Shown here: piece by piece, positions 8,794 through 17,275 of the stretch
How the letters are laid out: every line of letters begins with the position of its first letter
How positions within the stretch are numbered: position 1 is the stretch's first letter
NCBI GenBank assembly: GCA_041164825.1
Contig: JBEAOO010000364.1
Span: forward strand, 1 to 17,275
Length of the DNA stretch: 17,275 bases
Reading direction: 5' to 3'
DNA from: JBEAOO01 sp041164825
GTDB lineage: Bacteria > Pseudomonadota > Gammaproteobacteria > Burkholderiales > Burkholderiaceae_C
Program-made: the position numbers and the translations under genes
The notes under the pieces: generated by a model
What the model was told of the DNA's origin: nothing
The model's database searches: none
The model's input: only the letters and a program-made list of their open reading frames with translations

Positions 8794-9717
8794 TCAGCGC
8801 AGCACCACCGTGCGCAACCCGTTCATGAACACGCGCCGCTCCAGCACAAAACGCAGCGCGCGCGACAGCACCAGGCACTCCACATGGCGGCCGGCCTGCA
8901 GCAGTTGCTGCGGGCTGTCGGCGTGGTCCACGCGCTCCAGCGCCTGCTCGATGATCGGGCCCTCGTCGAGGTCGGGCGTGGCGAAGTGGGCGGTGGCGCC
9001 GATCAACTTCACGCCCCGCTCATAGGCTTGCTGGTAAGGGCGCGCGCCTTTGAAGCCGGGCAAAAAGCTGTGGTGGATGTTGATCACGCGCCCGGCCAAT
9101 CGGCGGCACAGTGGGTCGGACAAGACTTGCATGTAGCGTGCCATCACCACCAAGTCGGCGCGGTGGTCGGCGATCAGTGCCTCCAGCGCGGCCTCTTGCT
9201 GCGGCTTGGTCTCGGCGCTGATGGGCAGGTGGTGAAACGGCAGGCCCTCGGCCGCGGCCAGGGCAGCGAAGTCAGCGTGGTTGGAGACCACCGCCACCAC
9301 CTCCATCGGCAACTCGCCGCGGCGCCATCCAGCAATCAACTCGCGCAGGCAGTGATCGAAGCGCGAGACCATGATCAACACGCGCGCGGGTTGCGCGAGG
9401 TCGTGCACCTGGCACTGCGCCTGGCCAAACGCCTCGGCCATTTGCGCCACCTCGGCGCGCAGGGCATCGAGCGCTGCGGCCTGCTGCGCCCGCGGCAGAT
9501 CGAGCCGGAACAAGCAGCGCACGAAAAAGCGCTGGCTCACCGGGTCGTCGTAGGCCGAGAACGATTCGACGTAGGCGCCATGGCGCGCCAGCACCGCACT
9601 CACCTGCGCCACCTGGCCGGGCGCGCTGGCGCAGGCCAGGGTGAGGCACAGGCGCAGCGGGGCGGCGGCGAGCGCAGCGTTGATAGGACTGGGGATGGGG
9701 GTGAGGTCAGTGCTCAT
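8794..9717 (-). CDS. purU: Formyltetrahydrofolate deformylase
   Basis: This 307-residue enzyme hydrolyses 10-formyl-THF to formate and THF. Residues about 20-105 form an N-terminal ACT-like regulatory domain (LTLACASAPGQVAQVSAVLA), and the rest is the formyltransferase fold with catalytic Asn213, His215 (VINIHHSFLPGFKGARPYQQ) and Asp251 (PDLDEGPIIEQ); the 36-residue His-Asp spacing is as in glycinamide ribonucleotide transformylases. The start at 9717 (MSTDLTPIPS) was preferred because it gives near-family length (about 280-290); an upstream GTG at 9783 would add 22 residues. Neither start has a strong ribosome-binding site. Beside sarcosine catabolism it regenerates free THF from the one-carbon units released, the same partnership as soxBDAG-purU in pseudomonads. 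Confidence 0.94.
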   Translation of the reverse strand: MSTDLTPIPSPINAALAAAPLRLCLTLACASAPGQVAQVSAVLARHGAYVESFSAYDDPVSQRFFVRCLFRLDLPRAQQAAALDALRAEVAQMAEAFGQAQCQVHDLAQPARVLIMVSRFDHCLRELIAGWRRGELPMEVVAVVSNHADFAALAAAEGLPFHHLPISAETKPQQEAALEALIADHRADLVVMARYMQVLSDPLCRRLAGRVINIHHSFLPGFKGARPYQQAYERGVKLIGATAHFATPDLDEGPIIEQALERVDHADSPQQLLQAGRHVECLVLSRALRFVLERRVFMNGLRTVVLR

Positions 9718-9893
9718 GGCAGGTCCACAGGGTGCGGAAAACGAAAGGGGTGGGCGCGGGGCCTTGGGTGGCATGCCGCGCACAAGGCGTTGACGTCGGA
9801 GTGATCCGTCGCCTGCGCGTCCAGCGAGCCGGCCGTGGCGTTGACGGCCTCGGCGCCGTGCGGTGCGTCAGTGCTGCGTGGCAGTGCGGCGCG

Positions 9894-10223
9894 TCAGTGC
9901 GTGGCCGCGCTGGAAAACAGGTGGATCACCGCCACCCCGGCCAAGATCAACACGATGCCAGCGATGGCGCCAGCGTCGAGCCGCTGACCAAACAACAGCG
10001 CCGCGGCCAGCGAAATGAGCACCACGCCAGCACCCGACCAGAGCGCATACGCCACACCCACCGGCACCACCCGCAGCGCTTGCGACAGCAGGTAAAACGA
10101 CAGCGCGTAGCCCAGCACGCACAGACCGCCCGGCAGCGCGCGGGTGAAGCCGTCGCTGGCCTTGAGGGCGGTGGTGGCCAGCGTCTCAAAGACGATGGCG
10201 AGTGCGAGTTGCCACCAGTGCAT
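9894..10223 (-). CDS. EmrE-type small multidrug resistance transporter
   Basis: This 109-residue inner-membrane protein has four predicted transmembrane helices and works as a proton-coupled antiporter dimer in its family. Glu13 in TM1 (LALAIVFETLATT) corresponds to the essential Glu14 of EmrE. Further EmrE-like features are SDGFTRALP, PVGVAYALWSGAGVVLIS with the substrate-pocket Trp, FGQRLD, and a C-terminal His. These place it in the quaternary-ammonium (EmrE/Qac) subgroup rather than the guanidine exporters (Gdx/SugE), and no mini-ykkC-type hairpins are seen upstream. GAGG precedes the ATG at good spacing. Lying between choX and purU, it may export choline, betaine or related quaternary amines; EmrE itself has been reported to export betaine and choline. 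The substrate here is inference. Confidence 0.9.
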   Translation of the reverse strand: MHWWQLALAIVFETLATTALKASDGFTRALPGGLCVLGYALSFYLLSQALRVVPVGVAYALWSGAGVVLISLAAALLFGQRLDAGAIAGIVLILAGVAVIHLFSSAATH

Positions 10224-10364
10224 GGGCCGAAACCTCGGATGAGCGCGGCGTGCCGCAACAGGGGACGGGGGGGCGGATGGGCGCAGCGCATGGCCACTGG
10301 CGCGAGCGGGAGGCGCGGAATGTGGCGCGCTGACGCTCAGGCCGCGCGCTTGAGCGGGGCGGGC

Positions 10365-10381
10365 GCCGCGCTCAGCGCGGC
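10365..10381. repeat. GC hairpin in the gap after choX
   Basis: GCCGCGC (10365-10371) pairs perfectly with GCGCGGC (10375-10381) around a three-base loop, about 70 bp past the choX stop. There is no T-run on the minus strand, so termination by this hairpin alone is doubtful. The rest of the 226-bp gap (10224-10449) shows no gene and no clear promoter apart from the GAGG ribosome-binding site of the downstream transporter. Confidence 0.4.
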
Positions 10382-10449
10382 ATCGCCCTCAGCCTCACCC
10401 TCGGCATCATTCGCCACATCGCGCCCATGCCCGCAGCGCGCCGGGCCAT

Positions 10450-11388
10450 TCACTTCAGCGATTTTTGCAATGCGGCCAGCGCATCGCCACCGCCCTGCGT
10501 GGTCACGCCTTTGAGCCAGCCCTCGGCCGCAGCGGGGTTCTTCTTCAACCAGGCCTTGGCCGCAGCCTCTGGCTTGGTCTTGTTGAGGATGCCCACCATC
10601 ACCTCGTTTTCCATCGTGGTGCTGAACTGCAGGTTCTTCAAGAAGACCGCCACGTTGGGGCACTTGGCCTCGTAAGTGGGCGGCACGGCGGTGAACACCT
10701 TGGCCTCGCCGAAGTTGGGGCCAAACACATCGTCGCCACCGGTGAGGTACTTCATCTTGACCTGCACGTTCATCGGGTGCGGGTCCCAGCCCAGGAAGAC
10801 GATGGGCTTTTTGCTGCGCGCGGCACGCTGCACCTCGGCCAGCATGCCAGCCTCGGACGACTCCACCATCTTGAAGTTCTTCAGCCCGTACTGGTTCTTC
10901 TTGATCATGCCGTCGATCAAGGCGTTGCCATCGTTGCCGGGCTCGATGCCGTGGATCTTGCCGCTCAGTTCTTTCTCAAACTTGGGCAGGTCCTTGAAGT
11001 CCTTCAGGCCGGCGTCGTAGAGGTACTCCGGCACGGCCAGGGTGTACTTGGCGCCCACGAGGTTGGGCGTGTCCAGCACCTTGATCTGGCCGGCTTTGAC
11101 GAAGGGCTCGATCATGGGCGTCATGCTGGGGTTCCAGTAACCCAAGAAGGCGTCGATCTGCTTGCTCTTGATGCCGCTGAAGGTGATGGGCACCGAGGCC
11201 ATGGTGACCGTGGTTTGGTAGCCCAGGCTTTGCAGCACGACAGAGGCGAGGCCCGTGGTGGCGGCGATGTCGCTCCAGCCCACGTCGGCAAAACGCACTT
11301 TCTTGCAGCTGGCGTCTTCGGCGGCCTGCGCCACGCCCACGGTGGCGAGCGCCAGCAGCGCGATCGAAACAAAACGGGTCGAGGTCAT
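10450..11388 (-). CDS. choX: Choline-binding periplasmic protein of an ABC transporter
   Basis: This 312-residue protein has a Sec signal peptide (MTSTRFVSIALLALATVG, cleavage likely after AQA) and the ChoX fold. The ligand residues known from Sinorhizobium ChoX are all present at a constant offset: Trp38 and Asp40 (ADVGWSDIAATT), Trp85 (FLGYWNPSM), Tyr115 (GAKYTLAVP), Asn152 (EPGNDGN) and Trp201 (FLGWDPHPMN). Cys28 and Cys243 fit the ChoX disulfide. This makes choline the likely ligand, with acetylcholine or betaine secondary. An AAGG ribosome-binding site precedes the ATG. The ChoW permease and ChoV ATPase genes are not beside it, unlike the Sinorhizobium choXWV operon, so it must use a permease encoded elsewhere. 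Confidence 0.93.
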   Translation of the reverse strand: MTSTRFVSIALLALATVGVAQAAEDASCKKVRFADVGWSDIAATTGLASVVLQSLGYQTTVTMASVPITFSGIKSKQIDAFLGYWNPSMTPMIEPFVKAGQIKVLDTPNLVGAKYTLAVPEYLYDAGLKDFKDLPKFEKELSGKIHGIEPGNDGNALIDGMIKKNQYGLKNFKMVESSEAGMLAEVQRAARSKKPIVFLGWDPHPMNVQVKMKYLTGGDDVFGPNFGEAKVFTAVPPTYEAKCPNVAVFLKNLQFSTTMENEVMVGILNKTKPEAAAKAWLKKNPAAAEGWLKGVTTQGGGDALAALQKSLK

Positions 11389-11467
11389 GTCGGGGCCTTT
11401 CAGGGATGAGGGGGCTGGCCGGGAGCCCGCAGGCCCTCAGCACATGCGCTTCATCGTCCCATCGCGG

Positions 11468-11494
11468 GCTGCACAGACTTTTCCAAACGCGACA
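11468..11494 (-). promoter_or_regulatory. Candidate operator ahead of choX
   Basis: On the minus strand TGTCGC is followed after 15 bases by TGCAGC. The invariant positions of the four-site set (TGTCGY, T at offset 7, GA at 11-12, TG at 21-22) are all kept, though the second half-site is weak. It ends 80 bp before the choX ATG. The rest of the 229-bp gap (11389-11617) shows no gene and no intrinsic terminator for the regulator gene upstream. Confidence 0.4.
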
Positions 11495-11617
11495 TGAACT
11501 GGTTCACCGTGAACAAGCGCCCCCACACGTGGGACGTGGTTGGTGGCCCCGGTGGAGCCGGTGGCCTCAGCCTCTCCGCCCCTCAGAGCGCGGGCGGTGC
11601 AGCGAGCCAGTCGGTCG

Positions 11618-13011
<1,394 letters not shown>

Positions 13012-13015
<4 letters not shown>

Positions 13016-15057
13016 GGGGCGCTCGGGTCGGTCAGGGGTGAAGCAGGCATGGGTTCGGGCGGCGTGTGGGGCCGTGGCGCGGGGGCGGTCTCGGGCGGCA
13101 CCGGCAGGCGCACAGTGAAACACGCGCCACCTTCGTCGGGGCTGCTGGCCTCGATGTCGCCGCCAAACTCACGCACGATGTCGCGCGAGATGGCCAGCCC
13201 CAGGCCCAGTCCCACGCCCACATCCTTGGTGGTGAAAAACGGTTCAAACATGCGCTGGCGCTGTGCCTCGGTGAAGCCGCTGCCGCTGTCTTGCACGGTC
13301 ACCCAGACTTCACGGCGCGGCTTGGGGGCAACGCTCGAATCGTTCTTGGCGTCGGGCGTGGCGTCGGGGTCCGCGGGCAGCGTCTCGATGTGCTGGCGGA
13401 TCAGCAGCACCTTGGCCGGCGCATCGCTCATCGCATCGATGGCGTTGCCCACCAGGTTGATCAGCACCTGCTCCAAGCGATTCGGGTCGCACCACGCGGT
13501 CACGTCGCCGGGCACACACTCGTTGCGCACATCGATGCGCTCTTTGCGCAAGCGCTGGTCGTACAAAAACAGCGCATTGCTCAGCGCCCGCGCCACATCG
13601 GTGGCCTGCGGCACCGCCGCCGATTTGCGCGCAAATCCCTTGAGCGGCTGGATGATGCTGCCCATCTGGTCCACCAGCCGCGCCACGATGCCGAGGTTGC
13701 CCGACACCGCCTCCAAGTCGCCCCGGCGCAAGAACTCACTGGCATTGCCCGAGAGCGTGCGGATCGCGCCCAGCGGCTGCGTGAGCTCGTGGGTGATGCC
13801 GGTGGCGAGTTGGCCCAGCACAGCCATCTTGGCCGCGTGCACCAGCTCGTCTTGCGCGGCGCGCAGCGTCTCTTCGGCCGCCACACGCTCGGCCACCTCT
13901 TTGCGCAAGCGCCCATTGGCATCGCTGAGCGCGCGGGTGCGGCGCGTCACCTTCAATTCCAAGTCGGCGTTGGCGCGCTCCAGCATTTGTTTGGCTTCGA
14001 GCTTCTGGCCCAAGATGCGGCGGCGCTGGTTGAGGTAGAGCGCCAGCAGCAGCACAAAGGCCGCCGCCACCGCGCACAACATGCCATTGACCAAGGCCTG
14101 GTTGCGCACCGCGCGCAGGTCCGAAAACATCATCAACCGCCAGTCCATGCCGTCGAGCGTGCGCCCGAGCACCAGCGTGTCGGCGCCGCTGGTGCTGCCC
14201 GAGCGCATGGGTGCTTGCAGCCCTGCGGGCAACACGCCTTCAAGCACCTGGCTGTCTTCGTCCACCGAGAGCGGCACCGAGAGCGGAAAGCGCGGAATGC
14301 GCTGCGCGTTGTAGAGCCGGCTCAGCTGCAAATCCACCCGCTGCTCCACCGTCAGCTCACTCAAGGCGGTGTAGCGCCACTCGGGCTGCGACGACAAGAT
14401 GACCACCTGGTTGACGTCGGCAATCAGCGCCGGCGCGCCCAACAGCGGCCAGGTTTGCGTCACCGGATCGAGGCTGATCTTGAGCGTCGCCACGCCCACG
14501 ACGCGCGCGCCATCGCGGATCGGGTGCGACACAAAATAGCCCGGCTCCTGGCGCGTGGCGCCGATCGCAAAATGCCGCCCCACCCGGCCCGACAGCGCCT
14601 CCAAAAAGTAGGGCCGGTACGACATGTCGGCGCCAATCTGGCTGTCGTCGCCCCGCCCCTCATTGCTCGACGCGAGCACCATGCCGCGCTCGTCCAACAC
14701 GAACACAGCCATGCTGCCCAAGTGCGCGTTGAGCCGCCGCAGATAGAGGTTGACCGCGAGCACCCGCTCCACCTGGTTGGGCGAGCGCAGCAGCGCCAGT
14801 ACATCCGGGTTCAGCTGAATGGTGGCAGGCACCGGCTCCAGCCGCTTGACCATGCCCTGCACGGCCGACGCAAACAGATCCAGCCGGTGGTTCGACTCTT
14901 GGCGCAGCAAGGCCGTGCCCTGCCGCTGGCTGAGCGTGAAGCCGGCCCAGCCGCTGCCCGCGATGAAGGCCAGCGACAACACCAACCAAAACACGCGCGA
15001 GGCCGTCCAGCCGATCGGCCGAAACAAGCGAGAGATGCTGGGATCCAGGGCGGGCAT
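13012..15057 (-). CDS. DctB-type membrane sensor histidine kinase (AauS-like)
   Basis: This 681-residue kinase has TM1 at about 21-42, a large periplasmic sensor region (about 43-320) of the double-PDC type seen in DctB (FVLDERGMVLASS, MSYRPYFLEAL, YFVSHPIRDG), TM2 at about 322-343, a coiled-coil linker (350-405), and a kinase core. His423 in GQLATGITHELTQPLGAIRT is the phosphorylation site; LINLVGNAID (532-541), DSGSGFTE (590-597), FEPFFTTK and GLGLGLAIS form the ATP site. About 30 low-complexity Asp/Pro/Ala residues (556-583) lie between the N and G1 boxes, and a Pro-rich tail follows residue 653. It is translationally coupled to the regulator gene (ATGA). The transporter neighbours suggest it senses glutamate/aspartate; a dicarboxylate sensor remains possible. 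No Shine-Dalgarno sequence is seen at the ATG. Confidence 0.9.
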
Positions 15058-15136
15058 GCCGTATTGTCAAAGACGCTCAGGGGTGGTCGCGCTGTTCTCA
15101 TGCACCAGCCTGAGCGGGATCGCGCCAACTGCGCAC

Positions 15137-15237
15137 GCCACTCCGGGACTGTCCTCCGCCTTCGGCTCCCCTTTGATGTCCCTGCGCGACGCACCCAGTC
15201 GACTCGATCCGAGGCACAGCGCAAAGCCCGAAGTGGC
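15137..15237 (-). repeat. Diverged nested inverted-repeat element, possible copy 3
   Basis: The 206-bp gap between the transporter ATPase and the kinase has outer arms 15137-15147 and 15227-15237 (11 bp, one mismatch). Inside, on the minus strand, GCGCAGG is followed by CAAAGGGGA, a small stem GCC-GAA-GGC (15158-15166) and GGAGGACA. These parallel the GCGCAGG, AAGGAGGA, GNA-capped inner stem and GGRGGACA of the two palindromes near 2.5-2.8 kb. The outer arms are further apart here and not directly adjacent to the core. No T-run terminator is seen in the gap. Confidence 0.5.
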
Positions 15238-15263
15238 ACGCCTGGGTGTCGACAAGCTCAAAC

Positions 15264-15998
15264 TCAGTGCTGCAAGATCTTCGACAAGAACTCTTTGGCG
15301 CGCGGCGAGCGGGCGTCCGGGTTGCCGAAGAACTCGTCCTTCTTGCAGTCCTCCACGATCTTGCCCTGGTCCATGAAAATCACGCGGTGGCTCACCTTCT
15401 TGGCGAATCCCATCTCGTGCGTCACGCACATCATGGTCATGCCTTCGTTGGCCAGCTGCACCATCACGTCCAGCACCTCGCCCACCATCTCGGGGTCGAG
15501 CGCGCTGGTGGGCTCATCGAACAGCATCACGATCGGGTCCATGCTGAGTGCACGGGCAATCGCCACACGCTGCTGCTGGCCGCCACTGAGCTGGCCGGGG
15601 TACTTGTCCTTGTGGGCGATCAGGCCCACGCGCTCCAGCATCTTCAGGCCGCGCACTTTGGCGTCGTCCGGGCTGCGGTTCAGCACCTTGATTTGCGCGA
15701 GCGTGAGGTTCTCGGTGACGCTGAGGTGCGGGAACAGCTCGAAGTGCTGGAACACCATGCCCACGCGGCTGCGCAGCTTGGGCAGGTCGGTGCTGGGCGC
15801 GGAAATGCTGGTGCCGTTGACGACGATGTCGCCCTTCTGGAACGGCTCCAGCGCGTTCACGGTTTTGATGAGCGTGGACTTGCCCGAGCCCGACGGGCCG
15901 CAGACCACGACCACGTCGCCCTTTTGGATGCTGGTGCTGCAGTCGGTGAGCACCTGGAAGCTGCCGTACCACTTGCTGACGTTGTTGATTTCAATCAT
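15264..15998 (-). CDS. gltL: Acidic amino acid ABC transporter ATPase (GltL/AatP)
   Basis: This 244-residue ATPase powers import through the two adjacent permeases. Walker A GPSGSGKST (34-42), Q-loop VFQHFELFP (82-90), signature LSGGQ (137-141), Walker B VMLFDE (157-162), D-loop SALD and switch His194 are all intact. Overall it closely resembles GltL/AatP/GlnQ polar amino acid ATPases. It follows the second permease after 12 bp, and its AGAGAG ribosome-binding site lies just past that gene's TAA stop. The ATPase alone cannot separate Glu/Asp from Gln or other polar amino acids; the permeases and two-component genes favour Glu/Asp. Confidence 0.93.
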   Translation of the reverse strand: MIEINNVSKWYGSFQVLTDCSTSIQKGDVVVVCGPSGSGKSTLIKTVNALEPFQKGDIVVNGTSISAPSTDLPKLRSRVGMVFQHFELFPHLSVTENLTLAQIKVLNRSPDDAKVRGLKMLERVGLIAHKDKYPGQLSGGQQQRVAIARALSMDPIVMLFDEPTSALDPEMVGEVLDVMVQLANEGMTMMCVTHEMGFAKKVSHRVIFMDQGKIVEDCKKDEFFGNPDARSPRAKEFLSKILQH

Positions 15999-16010
15999 GT
16001 GGGTGCTCTC

Positions 16011-16676
16011 TTATCTAATGATCGCAATTTTGGCTTGGAGTCGCTTGACCGTCATGGACAGCGTGAAGCAGATGGCGAAGTACACCACCGCGGCAATCAA
16101 GTAGGTCTCGACCGGGCGGTTGTAGTTCTTGCCGGCCAGCTCAAAGCCCTTGAGCAGGTCATACGCACCGATGGCGTACACCAAGCTGGTGTCCTGGAAC
16201 AAGATGATGGTCTGCGTCAGCAGCACCGGCAGCATGTTGCGGAAGGCCTGCGGCAGCACCACGAGCTTCATGCACTGCGCATACGTCATGCCCACCGCGT
16301 AGCCGGCGTGCACTTGGCCCTTGGGCACGCTCTGGATGCCCGCGCGCATGATCTCGGCGTAGTAGGCGGCCTCGAACAGCGTGAAGGTGATGAGCGCACT
16401 GAGCTCAGCGCCCATGGGGCGGCCGATCAGCAGCGGGATCAGCAGGAAGAACCACAGGATCACCATCACCAGCGGGATGCTGCGCATGGTGTTGACATAC
16501 GCCGTGGCGGGGATCACCAGCGCGGGCTTGCCTGACAGGCGCATCAGCGCCAGCGTGGTGCCCAGGGCAATGCCGCCGATCATGGCGACGAGGGTGAGTT
16601 GCACCGAGAACACCAGGCCGCTCCAGATGAAGCTGGCGGCAACGTGGGCGTCGAAGAAGCTGAAGTCGAGGTTCAT
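16011..16676 (-). CDS. gltK: Acidic amino acid ABC transporter permease (GltK/AatM)
   Basis: This 221-residue inner-membrane permease has about five transmembrane helices. FVQL-type His/Glu/Gln/Arg/opine family landmarks include FSVQLTLVAMIGGIALGTTL, NTMRSIPLVMVILWFFLLIP, and the EAA loop RAGIQSVPKGQVHAGYAVGM that contacts the ATPase, followed by VVLPQAFRNMLPVLLTQ. The start MNLDFSFFDAHV was chosen because its ATG overlaps the preceding permease stop (ATGA) and the residues match the GltK N-terminus; a start at 16724 would add 16 atypical residues. It forms a heterodimer with the neighbouring permease. Confidence 0.92.
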   Translation of the reverse strand: MNLDFSFFDAHVAASFIWSGLVFSVQLTLVAMIGGIALGTTLALMRLSGKPALVIPATAYVNTMRSIPLVMVILWFFLLIPLLIGRPMGAELSALITFTLFEAAYYAEIMRAGIQSVPKGQVHAGYAVGMTYAQCMKLVVLPQAFRNMLPVLLTQTIILFQDTSLVYAIGAYDLLKGFELAGKNYNRPVETYLIAAVVYFAICFTLSMTVKRLQAKIAIIR

Positions 16677-17275
16677 CGTGCGGCTCCCAGGGTGCCGGGG
16701 ATCTGCACGCGGCGCTCGATCCACTGCGCGAGCTGGTTCACCGCCCAGGCGGAGATGAAGTAGAGGAAGGTGACGGCCAGGTAGATCTCGATGCCGCGCG
16801 AGGTTTCTTCTTGGGCTTGGCGGGCGAACATGGTGAGCTCGGCCACGCTGACGGCGAACGCCACCGACGAGTTCTTGATGATGCCCATGCTCTCGCTGGT
16901 GAGCGGCGGAATGACGATGCGCAGCGCCATCGGCAAGATCACGTAGCGGTAGGTTTGCGACAGGGTGAGGCCCATGGCGAGGCCGGCCATGCGCTGGCCC
17001 TTGGGCAGGGCCTGGATGCCGGCCTTGACCTGCTCCGACACGCGGGCGCTGGTGAAGAAGCCCAAGGCAAACACCACGAGCACGAAGCTGGGCAGGCTTT
17101 TGAGCGGGGTGATGAGCTCAGGGACCACAAAGTACCAGAGGAAGACTTGCACCAGCACGGGCACGTTGCGGAACAGCTCGGTCCAGGCGTTGCCGATGAA
17201 CTGCAGCCCTTTGTGCGGCACGGTGCGCAAAATGCCCATGAGCGTGCCGACGGCCAGTGCGAGCAGCAGCGCCAG
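16673..17275 (-). CDS. gltJ: Acidic amino acid ABC transporter permease (GltJ/AatQ), N-terminus cut
   Basis: At least 200 residues of the first permease are present; the frame is open to the window end (LALLLALAVGTLMGILRTVP), and by comparison with the Escherichia coli GltJ of about 246 residues roughly 40 are missing. The Met at 17239 is internal, not the start. GltJ-like motifs are GILRTVPHKG, ELFRNVPVLVQVFLWYFVVP, the EAA loop KAGIQALPKGQRMAGLAMGL with LPMALRIVIPPLTSE, and the C-terminal IERRVQIPGTLG. It overlaps the second permease by 4 bp (ATGA). The binding-protein gene gltI/aatJ would be expected to the right of the window. Confidence 0.93.
   Translation of the reverse strand: MALLLALAVGTLMGILRTVPHKGLQFIGNAWTELFRNVPVLVQVFLWYFVVPELITPLKSLPSFVLVVFALGFFTSARVSEQVKAGIQALPKGQRMAGLAMGLTLSQTYRYVILPMALRIVIPPLTSESMGIIKNSSVAFAVSVAELTMFARQAQEETSRGIEIYLAVTFLYFISAWAVNQLAQWIERRVQIPGTLGAAR

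Noticed and set aside
10224..10449. Guanidine (mini-ykkC) riboswitch ahead of the SMR gene
   Set aside because: No pair of small hairpins with ACGR loops is visible, and the protein is EmrE-like rather than Gdx-like.
11527..11538. Short dyad CCCACACGTGGG in the choX upstream gap
   Set aside because: Five-base arms with a two-base centre in GC-rich DNA are too easily found by chance, and nothing else supports it.
15243..15252. TGTCGA near 15250 as a fifth copy of the island operator
   Set aside because: The positions at offsets 7, 11-12 and 21-22 do not match, so it is only the common TGTCG word within a GTCGAC palindrome.

Overview
The window reads as a GC-rich (roughly 65-70 %) betaproteobacterial chromosome, most likely Burkholderiales and plausibly Comamonadaceae. 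That placement is an impression from protein style, codon use and the long GC-driven antisense ORFs, not from a search. Every convincing gene lies on the minus strand, so transcription runs from high to low coordinates. No rRNA, tRNA, CRISPR array, transposase or prophage gene was seen.

Right block (17275 to 11618): an acidic-amino-acid ABC importer (two permeases, the first cut by the window edge, then the ATPase), followed after a 206-bp gap by a DctB-type sensor kinase and an NtrC-type sigma-54 response regulator. The order permease-permease-ATPase-kinase-regulator matches the aatQMP / aauSR arrangement known for Glu/Asp uptake in Pseudomonas.

Centre and left block (11388 to 1): a choline/glycine-betaine catabolic island. 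It holds choX (choline-binding protein), an EmrE-type small multidrug transporter, purU, betB-betA-sdaA, a second (betaine-type) substrate-binding protein, and soxBDA, with soxA running off the left end. Together these take up choline, oxidise it to betaine (BetA, BetB), demethylate sarcosine (SoxBDA), release tetrahydrofolate from the formyl-THF derived from that one-carbon unit (PurU) and deaminate serine to pyruvate (SdaA). The steps from betaine to sarcosine, glycine to serine, and the ABC permease/ATPase serving the two binding proteins are not in the window.

Two non-coding signals stand out. First, four intergenic regions, ahead of choX, betB, the betaine-binding protein and soxB, each carry a 27-bp element TGTCGYNTNNNGAN8TG in the same orientation, 69-113 bp before the start codon. 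Two of the four show a clear direct repeat of TGTCG-type half-sites exactly 21 bp apart. This looks like the operator of one regulator controlling the whole island. Second, the 807-bp gap between soxB and the betaine-binding protein holds two nested palindromes in opposite orientation whose internal-loop sequences are conserved while both stems differ in sequence but remain complementary; a more diverged relative sits in the gap between the amino-acid transporter and its two-component system.
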